Assembly: GCA_017405675.1 (NCBI GenBank)
Contig: JAFRAB010000030.1
Coordinates: forward strand, 1 to 39,629
DNA length: 39,629 nt
Direction of reading: 5' to 3'
Origin: Erysipelotrichaceae bacterium
Lineage (GTDB): Bacteria > Bacillota_I > Bacilli_A > Erysipelotrichales > Erysipelotrichaceae
The notes beneath the pieces are model-generated. The model saw nothing but the letters and a program-made list of their open reading frames with translations. It did no database searches and had not been told where the DNA came from. Positions 23,846-32,616 of this stretch are shown here, in pieces. The stretch's first letter is position 1. Each line of letters begins with the position of its first letter. Made by a program: the position numbers and the translations under genes.

Positions 23846-24961
23846 ATGTCAGATTATTTTGGAAAAGAAACGCCAAAGCTGGGATTTGGCTTAATGAGAT
23901 TACCCCGAAAGGGAATAATAACTGATGTTGAACAGGTTAAGAAAATGGTAGACCTGTTCATGGAAGCAGGGTTTACATATTTTGACACCGCTTATGTATA
24001 TCCGGGATCAGAGGCAGCTATTAAGAAAGCTCTGGTAGACAGATATCCGCGTGAGTCCTATACTCTGGCAGATAAAATTAATGCATTCATTCTGGCACCA
24101 ACTGAAAAAGCATGTAAAAAACAGTTCTATACCTCTCTGGAAAGAACCGGCGCCGGATATTTTGATTATTATCTGCTTCATTCCATAATGGAGAACAACT
24201 ATGCCAAGTATGATAAATTCCACATCTGGGATTTCGTTAAGGAACTGAAGGAAAAAGGCCTGGTAAAACACTTTGGCTTCTCATTTCATGCCGGACCTGA
24301 ACTGCTGGATAAGCTGCTGACGGAACATCCGGAAGTTGATTTCATTCAGCTGCAGATCAACTACGCTGACTGGGAAAGGCCTTCTGTTAATTCAAGAGCC
24401 AATTATGAAGTAGCCAGAAAACACGGTGTATCCATCACCGTAATGGAACCTGTAAAAGGCGGTACGCTGGCTAATCCTCCGGAAGCCGTAAAGAAAATGT
24501 TTAAAGAATATCATCCTGACATGTCATATGCTTCATGGGCAATCAGGTTTGTAGCTTCATTGGATGGCATCATAACTGTACTGTCTGGCATGTCCAATGT
24601 TGATCAGATGAAAGACAATCTGTCTTACATGAAGAATTTCCAGCCTCTTAATGAGGATGAACAGAAAATCATTCAGGAAGCACAGCGTATTCTCGGCCAT
24701 TCATCAACAATTCCATGCACGGCCTGCAGTTACTGTACAAAGGGATGCCCGATGGGAATCAATATTCCGGAGATATTTAAGGCTGTCAATAAACAGCTTG
24801 GAAACGGACAGCTGGCTGAAGCCAGAGAGGCATATGCGATTGCTGCACCTGAAGGACATAAGGCATCTGACTGCATTAAGTGCAGACAGTGTGAAGGTGC
24901 ATGTCCTCAGCATCTGCATATAACAGATTTGCTGGAACAGGCAAGGGAAATGATGGAATAA
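23846..24961 (+). CDS. Aldo/keto reductase with C-terminal 4Fe-4S domain
   Basis: The N-terminal two thirds is an AKR barrel: LGFGLMRLP, FDTAYVYPGSE (Asp47, Tyr52), a catalytic Lys in ADKI (Lys77), and YYLLHS. The C-terminal part has two ferredoxin-type clusters, CTACSYCTKGCP and CIKCRQCEGACP. This Fe-S AKR type is common in strict anaerobes and couples a ferredoxin-like electron path to NAD(P)H-type carbonyl or polyol chemistry. Substrate unknown. It is the last gene of its operon and ends at a bidirectional terminator. Confidence 0.9.
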   Translation: MSDYFGKETPKLGFGLMRLPRKGIITDVEQVKKMVDLFMEAGFTYFDTAYVYPGSEAAIKKALVDRYPRESYTLADKINAFILAPTEKACKKQFYTSLERTGAGYFDYYLLHSIMENNYAKYDKFHIWDFVKELKEKGLVKHFGFSFHAGPELLDKLLTEHPEVDFIQLQINYADWERPSVNSRANYEVARKHGVSITVMEPVKGGTLANPPEAVKKMFKEYHPDMSYASWAIRFVASLDGIITVLSGMSNVDQMKDNLSYMKNFQPLNEDEQKIIQEAQRILGHSSTIPCTACSYCTKGCPMGINIPEIFKAVNKQLGNGQLAEAREAYAIAAPEGHKASDCIKCRQCEGACPQHLHITDLLEQAREMME

Positions 24962-24962
24962 A

Positions 24963-24991
24963 AAAGAGTCTGTCAGATGACAGACTCTTTT
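24963..24991. terminator. Bidirectional terminator
   Basis: AAAGAGTCTGTCA and TGACAGACTCTTT form a 13-base-pair stem between the convergent reductase and Imm32-like genes, T-flanked on both strands. Confidence 0.9.
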
Positions 24992-24997
24992 AATGCA

Positions 24998-25207
24998 TTA
25001 TTCTGTTTTTTCAATGATCAGTTCCAGAGAGCCGTCTTCCAGTGAATTGTACTGATCAAGATGAATATGGTCACCTGATTCTTTGCATGCTAAGGAAATA
25101 AGGTGATTGGCCAGTGAAAAAAGGCCTTCCTTATTAGCAGATATGACGACAGTGTTATCGTCTTCTCTGACATTTACTGTGAATCCATCAACCCAATTAA
25201 ATTTCAT
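24998..25207 (-). CDS. Imm32-like immunity protein, orphan
   Basis: The 69-residue protein ends with SANKEGLFSLANHLISLA, then DHIHLDQYNSLEDGS and LELIIEK, which I recognise as the core of immunity family Imm32 found beside polymorphic toxins. Immunity proteins bind and neutralise a partner toxin in the cytosol. No toxin gene, secretion system or repeat toxin cassette is in the window, so it stands alone, as solitary immunity genes often do. Ribosome site GGGAGG. It is monocistronic, ending at the shared terminator. Confidence 0.7.
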   Translation of the reverse strand: MKFNWVDGFTVNVREDDNTVVISANKEGLFSLANHLISLACKESGDHIHLDQYNSLEDGSLELIIEKTE

Positions 25208-25268
25208 GTTAACCTCCCGGAAAAGATCTTCTATTAAGCATATTTTACTATATGTAGCATAAAAGTAT

Positions 25269-25274
25269 TAAAAT
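25269..25274 (+). promoter_or_regulatory. Putative -10 of the flavodoxin gene
   Basis: TAAAAT, 37 bases ahead of the start at 25312; no clear -35. Confidence 0.35.
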
Positions 25275-25311
25275 ATAGATAATAAATATGAATAAATATA
25301 TGGGAGGTCAT

Positions 25312-25785
25312 ATGAAAACATTGGTAGCTTATTTCAGTGCCAGCGGAAAGACCGCTAAAGTAGCAGGTAAACTGGCTAAGGTATTAGGTGCAGATATATT
25401 TGAGATCAGACCGGCAGAACCTTATACAAAGGCTGACCTTAACTGGATGAACAAGAAGAGCCGCAGTTCAGTAGAAATGCGGGACAGATCATCCAGACCT
25501 CAGATCGCGGCTGTTCTGGATAACTTTGATGATTATGATACGGTTTATGTTGGTTTCCCGATCTGGTGGTACAGGGAACCGTCAATCATTGACACTTTCC
25601 TGGAAGCCTATGATTTTAGCGGGAAGACGGTAATACCGTTTGCGACATCAGGAAGTTCAAAGATGGGGGAAACAGCTGATAATTTCAGGAGACTTATTCC
25701 TGATGCCAGAGTACAGGATGGTGACAGACTTCCAGCCAATATCAGTGAACAGGAACTGCAGGACTGGACATCTCAGAGCTGGTAA
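25312..25785 (+). CDS. Flavodoxin
   Basis: The FMN-phosphate loop ASGKTAK at about 10-16 and the second FMN loop FPIWWYREP near 76-84 place this 157-residue protein in the flavodoxin_4 group. It probably carries electrons or reduces quinones via FMN in the cytosol. ATG 25312 is chosen because GGGAGG lies 6 bases ahead; an in-frame ATG at 25288 has none. The next gene starts 6 bases after the stop, so the two form an operon. Confidence 0.88.
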   Translation: MKTLVAYFSASGKTAKVAGKLAKVLGADIFEIRPAEPYTKADLNWMNKKSRSSVEMRDRSSRPQIAAVLDNFDDYDTVYVGFPIWWYREPSIIDTFLEAYDFSGKTVIPFATSGSSKMGETADNFRRLIPDARVQDGDRLPANISEQELQDWTSQSW

Positions 25786-25791
25786 AGACTT

Positions 25792-26250
25792 ATGGACATG
25801 AAAAAAGTCGGCCGTGAGATGAGCCTGTTGATGGGCTTATCAATGAGCTGCATTCTGACAATGGTTGGTATGCTGACGGCTAAACGGTTTACAGTTCCAG
25901 GTTTTATAAAGAGTTTTCTGATCAGTTTTGTCATCAGCATGATTATCGGAATAATAATACCGATGAAGAAAGTCAGTGATGGAGTACTGCGAAAATGCGA
26001 TGCCAAACCGGGAACCATGAAAGCCAGGATCCTGGAAGCACTGGTTTCCGACATACTGTATTCACCATTAATGACACTGGTCATGGTATATATGGCTTAT
26101 CGTGAAGCAACTTCTCATGGTGCCAGAATACCATTTGGCCCAATGCTGCTTAAGTCGGAAATCATCAGTTTCATCACAGCTTTTATTCTGAGTTTTATAC
26201 TTACACCTGTATTTATGAAAACTGTGATGAAAAGAAGCGCAGTCAGATAG
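25792..26250 (+). CDS. Membrane protein, DUF2798-like
   Basis: This 152-residue protein has four membrane segments (about 10-28, 36-54, 84-104, 121-145), with a basic loop in the middle. The pattern of paired hydrophobic helices with GIIIP and a Lys-rich loop resembles the DUF2798 group, but the match is not certain. The first ATG has a weak ribosome site and may depend on coupling from the flavodoxin gene; ATG 25798 is an alternative. Function unknown. Confidence 0.65.
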   Translation: MDMKKVGREMSLLMGLSMSCILTMVGMLTAKRFTVPGFIKSFLISFVISMIIGIIIPMKKVSDGVLRKCDAKPGTMKARILEALVSDILYSPLMTLVMVYMAYREATSHGARIPFGPMLLKSEIISFITAFILSFILTPVFMKTVMKRSAVR

Positions 26251-26262
26251 AGTTTATGCAGG

Positions 26263-26289
26263 ACTATCTCTGAAAGGAGATAGTTTTTA
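26263..26289 (+). terminator. Terminator after the flavodoxin-membrane protein pair
   Basis: ACTATCTC and GAGATAGT stem with a TTTTT tail. Confidence 0.8.
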
Positions 26290-26345
26290 TATGGCAGGTG
26301 AAGTTATGATAAAACATGACAGGGGTTAACGAGTTTTGGCCAATA

Positions 26346-26354
26346 TGATAAAAT
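26346..26354 (+). promoter_or_regulatory. Extended -10 of the esterase-GH31-transporter operon
   Basis: TGATAAAAT, 20 bases ahead of the start at 26375. A near copy of the surrounding sequence (TATGATAAAA then ATGACA) occurs 39 bases upstream at 26305-26323. Confidence 0.4.
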
Positions 26355-26374
26355 GACAAAGAACAGGAATAAGA

Positions 26375-27718
26375 ATGATAATGAACGAGTTTACACTTAA
26401 GACAGACATCGGTACCTTTCTGGGCAATGAACATGTCAATGTTGTGGAGTTTTTAGGTGTACCATATGCCAGGGCAGGACGATTTGAATACTGTGAACTT
26501 ATAGACAGCTATGAGGAAACAGTGGATGCCCGCAAAATGGGTAACGCCTGTCCGCAATACCGTCAGTTTAATCCGCATCTTGATGTTCCGGAACGTCTTT
26601 TCTATTTCAGGGAATTCAGGGAAGGCATTGAGTTTAAATACGATGAAGACTGTCTGAATCTGAATATCTATGCCCCTAAGAAAGCTGAAAACTGTCCGGT
26701 TATTCTGTTTTTCCATGGCGGAGGATTTAATTCCGGAGCCAATTCTGAAGAACCATTCAGAGGTTTTGATCTTGCCAACAGAGGGATCATTACCGTTTTT
26801 GCCAATTACAGGGTGGGAGTGTTGGGATACTTCAGCCATGAGGAAATACAGAAGAAATACGGACGTAACGGCAACTTCGGTCTGGATGACCAGCTGCAGG
26901 CTATCAGATGGGTCAGAAAACACATAGGGGAATTCGGCGGTGATGCCAATAACATTACCTTAATGGGTCAGAGTGCCGGTGCCATATCAATTCAGTATCT
27001 CTGTCTTAATCACGACAATGAAGGCCTGTTTAAAAGAGTGGTAATGATGTCAGGTGCCGGCCTGTTCCCTAAGTATGCACTGCCCAGGAAAGCAGAAGAA
27101 ACATATGACTACTGGCATGAGATGATGGAAATTGCCGGATGCAGTACCTTTGAGGAATTCAGGAATCTTGACATTATTAAGGTTCACGACGCCTATGAGA
27201 TCATCAGAAGCAGGCGCAAGGACAATGTATATAACATGATGCCGGTCATTGACGGGTATCTGATAAAAGATGGCATAGATAAGCTGATCGGTGATCCATT
27301 GAAAATCGAATACATGATTGGCTATACCAATAATGACATGTATGCTCCGGTAATGGCGTACATAGGAAACAAGTTTGCAAAAGCTAACGATGCCTATGTC
27401 TATTTCTTTGACATCGATCAGCCTGGAGATGATAATGGTGCCTTCCATTCCAGCGATTTAAGGTATATGTTCAGCCGTCTGGATAACTCATGGCGTACTT
27501 TCAGTAACAAAGACAGAAAAGTTTCTGCAATAATGACAGGCTATCTAGCCGGTTTTGCCCGTAATGGGGATCCTAACAGTAAGGGATTACCGCAGTGGGA
27601 CAGAATCAATAAGAATAACAAAGTCATGTGCTTAAGACTGGATAATATCGGAATGGGAAAACCGTCTTATATCAAGCTTATAAGGAACATGTTTACCAAA
27701 GGAGATCCGAAGGCATGA
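26375..27718 (+). CDS. Type B carboxylesterase
   Basis: Type B carboxylesterase signature: EDCLNLNIYAP (91-101), HGGGF (114-118), and GQSAG with nucleophile Ser200. The acid is probably Asp321 (GYTNND) and the base His358 (GAFHSSD). At 447 residues it is shorter than the usual 490-540 and has no signal peptide, so it acts in the cytosol. It heads an operon with a GH31 glycosidase and a GPH transporter (4-base ATGA overlap with the next gene). This suggests removal of acyl groups from an imported glycoside. Ribosome site CAGGAA. Confidence 0.9.
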   Translation: MIMNEFTLKTDIGTFLGNEHVNVVEFLGVPYARAGRFEYCELIDSYEETVDARKMGNACPQYRQFNPHLDVPERLFYFREFREGIEFKYDEDCLNLNIYAPKKAENCPVILFFHGGGFNSGANSEEPFRGFDLANRGIITVFANYRVGVLGYFSHEEIQKKYGRNGNFGLDDQLQAIRWVRKHIGEFGGDANNITLMGQSAGAISIQYLCLNHDNEGLFKRVVMMSGAGLFPKYALPRKAEETYDYWHEMMEIAGCSTFEEFRNLDIIKVHDAYEIIRSRRKDNVYNMMPVIDGYLIKDGIDKLIGDPLKIEYMIGYTNNDMYAPVMAYIGNKFAKANDAYVYFFDIDQPGDDNGAFHSSDLRYMFSRLDNSWRTFSNKDRKVSAIMTGYLAGFARNGDPNSKGLPQWDRINKNNKVMCLRLDNIGMGKPSYIKLIRNMFTKGDPKA

Positions 27719-29718
27719 AATTCAGACATCTGTTCAGATTAAGAAAAGCTGATGACAATACCCGCGTTTATGAGAGCGACGGCGTTTTCATGCGCATTGA
27801 CTTCATTGAGAACATGTTAAGGGTGGCATTGATCAGAAACATGGATTTACTGCCGACCTTCAGCATTAATCCTGATAAACAGGTGTTGAGTAATACCGGC
27901 AGGAGCAAGCTTTCCCTTGACGGTTTTAAATTGTGTTCTCCTGAAGTACATGAAGATGAAAATACAATAAGATTCAGTCATTGCGGTCATGACTTCACCA
28001 TTGAACTGCTTAACTTCCGCATGACTGTCAGAAACGAAAAAGGAATTATTTATCAGGACCGTAGTAGCCTGGCCTATAACTTTGCCGGGGAACTGGGTGA
28101 AGGTTCTGTTCACTATACCGCCAGAGAAGAAGATCAGTACATCTACGGACTGGGAGATAAATCCGGTGGCGTAAACAAGAATCACCAGCGTTATATTCTG
28201 GATACTGATGATTCCATGGGTTATAAGGCTGAGTACAGTGACCCGTTATACAAGCATCTGCCTTTCTACATCTGTGAAAACGGAAACGGCAGTTACGGCA
28301 TCTACTATGATACCTGCAGTGAAGGTCAGATCGATTTTGGCAGGGAACATGATAATTACTATGAATTGTTTAATTCAATAAGATATGAAGAAGAGAACAT
28401 GGTTTTCTTCCTGATTCTCGGAAATGTCAGGGACATAATCAGAAGATTCGTCCATATGACAGGCGGCATAGCCAGAGTGCCTGAATGGGCATTTAAATAC
28501 TGCGGTTCCACGATGGAATATACTGATGCTCCGGATGCTGACAAGCGTCTCAGGTCATTCATTGATAACTGCGAAGCCAACGGTATCAAAGCAGGTGGAT
28601 TCTATATGTCCAGCGGTTACACCCAGATAGGGGATAAGCGTTATGTCTTCCACTGGAATCAGGACAAGATTCCTGATCCGGAAGGACTGGCTGACTATTT
28701 TCACAGCAAGGATCTCAGAATAATACCGAATGTAAAACCGGCATTTCTTGATGATCATCCGCTGTATGAACAGATAGCCGCTAGCGGCTGGTTCCTGCAT
28801 TATTCCGACGGTACGGTGGCTAAGTTCCCGTTCTGGGGTGGTAATGCCAGCTATCTGGACTTTACCAATCCGGGTGCCTATGAATTCTGGAAGAAATGCA
28901 TCAGGGAAGTTCTGGTTGAAAAAGGATATACAGATATCTGGAATGACAATAACGAGTATGACATCCATGACAGAGATGTATATGCTCATGGATTTGACAG
29001 GGAGATACCGGCAAGATTAATAAAACCGTTGTTCTCTTATCTGATGACGAAGGCCAGCAGGGAAGCCTGTGAAGAGGTCAGTTCAGATCCGTTTATCATA
29101 AGCAGATGTGCCATGGCAGGAAGCCAGTCAATCTGTACGACTTGGACAGGAGACAATTACACCAGCTTCAGGGAATTAAGATATAACCATTATCAGGCCA
29201 TGACAATGGCACTTTCCGGTTTCTGTTTCTTCGGTCCGGATATCTGCGGTTTTGCCGGACCAAGTCCCGACAGAGAGCTGTTTGTGCGCTGGCTGCAGTA
29301 TGGTGTCTTCCTGCCGAGATTTGTACTGCATTCCTGGAAACCGGGAGAACCGTCCACGATGCCATGGCTTTATCCGGATATGATGAATGTGGTAAGACCG
29401 ATATTTGAATTAAGAGAAAAACTGGTTCCTTATCTTAAGGAACAGATGGATAAATGCATTGAAAACGATGAACCTCTGATCAGACCTGTGTTCCTGAGAG
29501 ATCCTGATTACGAAAGGGAAGCCGACTGGTTCATGTGCGGTGATGAAATACTGGCTTGTCCGGTATTTGATGAAGGCGTCAGTGAAATAACCGTTATGCT
29601 GCCAAGGAGCACTAAGGGTTTCAGGCTAAGAGGAGAAGGACCTTTGTTAAGGGGAGAGACAGAAGTTAAGGTAAGCTGCGGCATAAATGAATTACCGGTA
29701 TGGTTTACCGAGGAATAA
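27715..29718 (+). CDS. Glycoside hydrolase family 31 (alpha-glucosidase/xylosidase-like)
   Basis: GH31 pattern over 667 residues: YGLGDKSG (about 144-151), the nucleophile block IWNDNNE with Asp411, SRCAMAGSQ (463-471), and the acid/base WTGDN with Asp480. The nucleophile motif reads WNDNNE rather than the common WxDMNE, marking a less typical branch. No signal peptide, so intracellular. It releases terminal alpha-linked sugars from an imported oligosaccharide or glycoside; the sugar cannot be told from sequence. It overlaps the esterase gene and is followed after 17 bases by the transporter gene. Confidence 0.92.
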   Translation: MKFRHLFRLRKADDNTRVYESDGVFMRIDFIENMLRVALIRNMDLLPTFSINPDKQVLSNTGRSKLSLDGFKLCSPEVHEDENTIRFSHCGHDFTIELLNFRMTVRNEKGIIYQDRSSLAYNFAGELGEGSVHYTAREEDQYIYGLGDKSGGVNKNHQRYILDTDDSMGYKAEYSDPLYKHLPFYICENGNGSYGIYYDTCSEGQIDFGREHDNYYELFNSIRYEEENMVFFLILGNVRDIIRRFVHMTGGIARVPEWAFKYCGSTMEYTDAPDADKRLRSFIDNCEANGIKAGGFYMSSGYTQIGDKRYVFHWNQDKIPDPEGLADYFHSKDLRIIPNVKPAFLDDHPLYEQIAASGWFLHYSDGTVAKFPFWGGNASYLDFTNPGAYEFWKKCIREVLVEKGYTDIWNDNNEYDIHDRDVYAHGFDREIPARLIKPLFSYLMTKASREACEEVSSDPFIISRCAMAGSQSICTTWTGDNYTSFRELRYNHYQAMTMALSGFCFFGPDICGFAGPSPDRELFVRWLQYGVFLPRFVLHSWKPGEPSTMPWLYPDMMNVVRPIFELREKLVPYLKEQMDKCIENDEPLIRPVFLRDPDYEREADWFMCGDEILACPVFDEGVSEITVMLPRSTKGFRLRGEGPLLRGETEVKVSCGINELPVWFTEE

Positions 29719-29735
29719 ATATAAGGAGAATATTT

Positions 29736-31130
29736 ATGACAGAGAAAAACAATGAAAACAATCTGACACTTAAACATAAGATAGGCTATGGAATAGGAGA
29801 TTGCGGTGGTGTAATGACATTCGCCTTAATGGGCAGTACCTTTTCCATGTACTGTACCGATGCTCTGGGCATCAATCCAGGTACACTGGCTCTGTTGTTA
29901 TTGATATGGAACGTCTGGGACTTCATTAATGACCCGTTAATGGGAGCCTGGATCGACAAGGCCTTTGCCAGAAGCACCAATCCTAAAGGAAAATTCCGTC
30001 CCTGGATATTGAGATCTACGCCATTACTGGCAATAACATTCATTGCCTTATGGTCAGTACCTTCTCTGGTAGAGGGAATGGTAAGACTGTGTGTTCTGTT
30101 TGCTCTCAAAATCTTATATGAGGGAGCCTATACCATGTTCAACATTCCGATGGGCTCATTACTTTCAGCAATGGCTGATACCGACGGGGAGAGAGCATCA
30201 CTGTCATCAGCCAGAGGCATAGGCAGTGCTTTGGCTACAGGTATCTCCATGTTCATCATGCCTCTTTTCCTGAAGAAGTTCGGTGAGCAGAATCCGACAG
30301 GATATGCCATTGGGGCAACTGTATGTGCACTTATTGGATTTGCGATGTGCATGGCTCATTACTATATGACGGAAGAAAGACACAATAACAATACAAGTGC
30401 TAAAGACGCAGATAATATCAAGGTTACTGATATTCTGCAGGTCGTTAAGGTCAACCGTCCGTTTGTGGCATTATGCGTTCACGGTCTGTTTATCTGCATG
30501 ATGCAGTATGTCGGCTCTACCTTAAGCAGCTACATGTATTCGGATGTACTGGGAGACATTTCCATTTCCGGATATGGTACATTGTTAAGTGCTCCATTCA
30601 TGCTCATTATCTTCATCTGCGGACCAATGGTTGCCAGAAAGGTCGGTTTGGAAAGACTGATTCGCTATGGCTTACTGGCAAGCTGTTTCCTGTACATATC
30701 ACTGTTTGCCATGATGATGCTGACCAACATCAATCCATGGATCTATGCTATCTGGAGCAATACCGCTCTGGGTGTCGCCAGCATTTCCATTTACATGCAG
30801 TGGGGTCTGGTAGGTGAAGCTATTGACTACAATGAGATGATCACCGGCAAGAGAACTGAAGGTTCCATCTATGGTACCTTCAATCTCAGCAGAAGAGTGG
30901 GACAGACCATCGGCAATTCAGCTGCCATGTTATTACTTGGCTGGATCGGCTACAACGGTACTGCCGCTGTTCAGGAAGCTTCAACGATCACTGGCATTAA
31001 GGTTCTCACCTTACTGTTACCGGGAATACTGGTACTTGGATCATGGGCAGCGTTTAAGTTCCTGTGGAACATGGATGATGAAATGCGCCGTAAGGTCTAT
31101 GAGTTCAAGGTAGGCAAGAAAGCCAACTAA
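29736..31130 (+). CDS. GPH/MFS-2 family sugar symporter
   Basis: The 464-residue protein has twelve hydrophobic segments and the GPH signature WDFINDPLMGAWIDKAF, with the conserved Asp retained. Such symporters bring glycosides into the cell with H+ or Na+. The ATG at 29736 is chosen because AAGGAG lies 9 bases ahead; an earlier in-frame ATG (29700) lies inside the GH31 gene. It closes the esterase-GH31 operon, so its cargo is probably the substrate of these two enzymes. Confidence 0.92.
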   Translation: MTEKNNENNLTLKHKIGYGIGDCGGVMTFALMGSTFSMYCTDALGINPGTLALLLLIWNVWDFINDPLMGAWIDKAFARSTNPKGKFRPWILRSTPLLAITFIALWSVPSLVEGMVRLCVLFALKILYEGAYTMFNIPMGSLLSAMADTDGERASLSSARGIGSALATGISMFIMPLFLKKFGEQNPTGYAIGATVCALIGFAMCMAHYYMTEERHNNNTSAKDADNIKVTDILQVVKVNRPFVALCVHGLFICMMQYVGSTLSSYMYSDVLGDISISGYGTLLSAPFMLIIFICGPMVARKVGLERLIRYGLLASCFLYISLFAMMMLTNINPWIYAIWSNTALGVASISIYMQWGLVGEAIDYNEMITGKRTEGSIYGTFNLSRRVGQTIGNSAAMLLLGWIGYNGTAAVQEASTITGIKVLTLLLPGILVLGSWAAFKFLWNMDDEMRRKVYEFKVGKKAN

Positions 31131-31156
31131 TAATTGATATTTTAATCGATAAATAA

Positions 31157-31183
31157 AAGCTATCTTTCAAAGATAGCTTTTTT
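31157..31183. terminator. Bidirectional terminator
   Basis: AAGCTATCTTT and AAAGATAGCTT with a T run. It serves the transporter operon (+) and the small lipoprotein (-). Confidence 0.88.
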
Positions 31184-31209
31184 ATGAATTAAATAGTTTT
31201 AAAATATAA

Positions 31210-31581
31210 TTATTGTTTTCCCAGAATGAAGTATACAGCCAGCGGAGAACCGTCAAAGTAAAGCTTGTTGTCTTTGAAGAATAAGTAACCTTCAAATTCT
31301 CCTTCGTTGTATGTACCTTTGTCATTTTCATCAAGTTTTATAGTAATGTCTTCAAAGTTTATTCCGTCACGACTGACCTTACATCCGGTTTTTTCAATAA
31401 TGACAGTCATATCCTTGTAAGCATCGAGTACTCTCTTTTTGTCTTCTTCTGTATAAATCGGATCCGGATCAAGATCTTCCAGTTTATATGTACCGTAATA
31501 TTTTTCAATACCCTCTTTCTTACAGCCTGAAACACATAATATTGTTGTAAGGACAAGCAGCAGCAACAGCAGTTTTTTCAT
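31210..31581 (-). CDS. Small lipoprotein, unrecognised
   Basis: A lysine start and a hydrophobic stretch end in CVSGC (Cys at about residue 20), the lipobox. The mature part is about 100 residues, acidic, with a beta-rich pattern (GYLFFKDNKLYFDG) common to small Bacillota lipoproteins that have no assigned function. Ribosome site GGAGGGG. It is divergent from the lipase gene. Confidence 0.8.
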   Translation of the reverse strand: MKKLLLLLLVLTTILCVSGCKKEGIEKYYGTYKLEDLDPDPIYTEEDKKRVLDAYKDMTVIIEKTGCKVSRDGINFEDITIKLDENDKGTYNEGEFEGYLFFKDNKLYFDGSPLAVYFILGKQ

Positions 31582-31684
31582 ATTGTAAACCCCTCCATAC
31601 TTCTATCTTATTTATATTGTACAGTTTTTTGGAAAAAAACAGGATTATTTGATTTGGAATTATACCTTTCAGTCAGATTATTCA

Positions 31685-31693
31685 TGCTATAAT
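31685..31693 (+). promoter_or_regulatory. Extended -10 promoter of the secreted lipase gene
   Basis: TGCTATAAT, about 60 bases ahead of the ATG at 31754. Confidence 0.5.
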
Positions 31694-31753
31694 AAAATAA
31701 AGGTAAACTCTGATTCATAATATAACAGAGAAATAATGGGAGGATCATTTATC

Positions 31754-32521
31754 ATGAAGAAAATCGTGAGATTACTGACCGCACTTCTTGCCGTTGCAGT
31801 GATGTTTTCATCATTCCCTGGCACGATAGCGGTAGATGCTGCTGATGTAAATACCTATACTAATGCAGCAGAAATTGCCCAGCTGGTCGATGCCGGTTAC
31901 AACAACGGCACAAAAGGACCTATTACAATTACCAAGGGCACTTTGAAAAAGACCTTCTCCAGCAAGGATGTTTATCTGATCACTTTGTCAGGAACAGAAC
32001 TTGTTTTCAACCAATCGACCGAAGTACTGACAGACCTGTTCTCAGGTTTCAATCTTAAGAATGCCTACTACTATAATGTAGTAAACATAATTCTCAACAA
32101 CATTCCTAAGGGAGCCAATCTGGTTCTGGCCGGTCATTCGCTGGGCGGCATGATCTGTCAGCAGGTAGCTGCTGATGCCACAATAAAGGCTCGTTATAAT
32201 ATCCTGAATGTTGTTACATTCGGTTCACCGTTACTGGCTGCCGGATTCCGTGAAGGAACGATCAAACGTCTGGGTGATATTAATGACGTTGTACCTCTGC
32301 TTTCAAGCAATCTGTTTGTAACACCGTTAAGAGCTATCTTTGGCTTGAACCGTGAAAATGGTGGTTACTATCTGAGACCGGTAAGTGCACATACTGACTG
32401 CTACGTACGTGAAGACGTCTGGGGCAAGTATGACGTAACGGGAACGAAATACGGAAGCGCTAAACTCGTACTCGATCTTGATACAAGAAAGTTCTACAAA
32501 TCACCAATTATTGACTGGTAA
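31754..32521 (+). CDS. Secreted class 3 lipase-like protein
   Basis: A Sec signal peptide of about 29 residues (basic start, hydrophobic core, VDA-A site) is followed by a lipase class 3 domain. The elbow GHSLGG holds Ser129, the likely acid is in GDINDVVP (Asp175 or Asp178), and the His is 213 (SAHTD). At 255 residues it is near the lower end of family length. It probably cleaves lipid esters outside the cell. ATG 31754 follows GGGAGGATC well; ATG 31736 lies before that site and is rejected. Ends at a terminator. Confidence 0.85.
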   Translation: MKKIVRLLTALLAVAVMFSSFPGTIAVDAADVNTYTNAAEIAQLVDAGYNNGTKGPITITKGTLKKTFSSKDVYLITLSGTELVFNQSTEVLTDLFSGFNLKNAYYYNVVNIILNNIPKGANLVLAGHSLGGMICQQVAADATIKARYNILNVVTFGSPLLAAGFREGTIKRLGDINDVVPLLSSNLFVTPLRAIFGLNRENGGYYLRPVSAHTDCYVREDVWGKYDVTGTKYGSAKLVLDLDTRKFYKSPIIDW

Positions 32522-32540
32522 AAGAATAATACTGAAACAT

Positions 32541-32566
32541 ATCCCATCCTGATGGATGGGATTTTT
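32541..32566 (+). terminator. Terminator of the lipase gene
   Basis: ATCCCATCC and GGATGGGAT stem with four-base loop and a T tract. Confidence 0.88.
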
Positions 32567-32578
32567 CATGTATGCATA

Positions 32579-32587
32579 TGTTAGAAT
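32579..32587 (+). promoter_or_regulatory. Extended -10 of the DUF2200 gene
   Basis: TGTTAGAAT, about 30 bases ahead of the start at 32617. Confidence 0.4.
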
Positions 32588-32616
32588 ATAACTGACTTCA
32601 AAAAGGATAAACGGCT

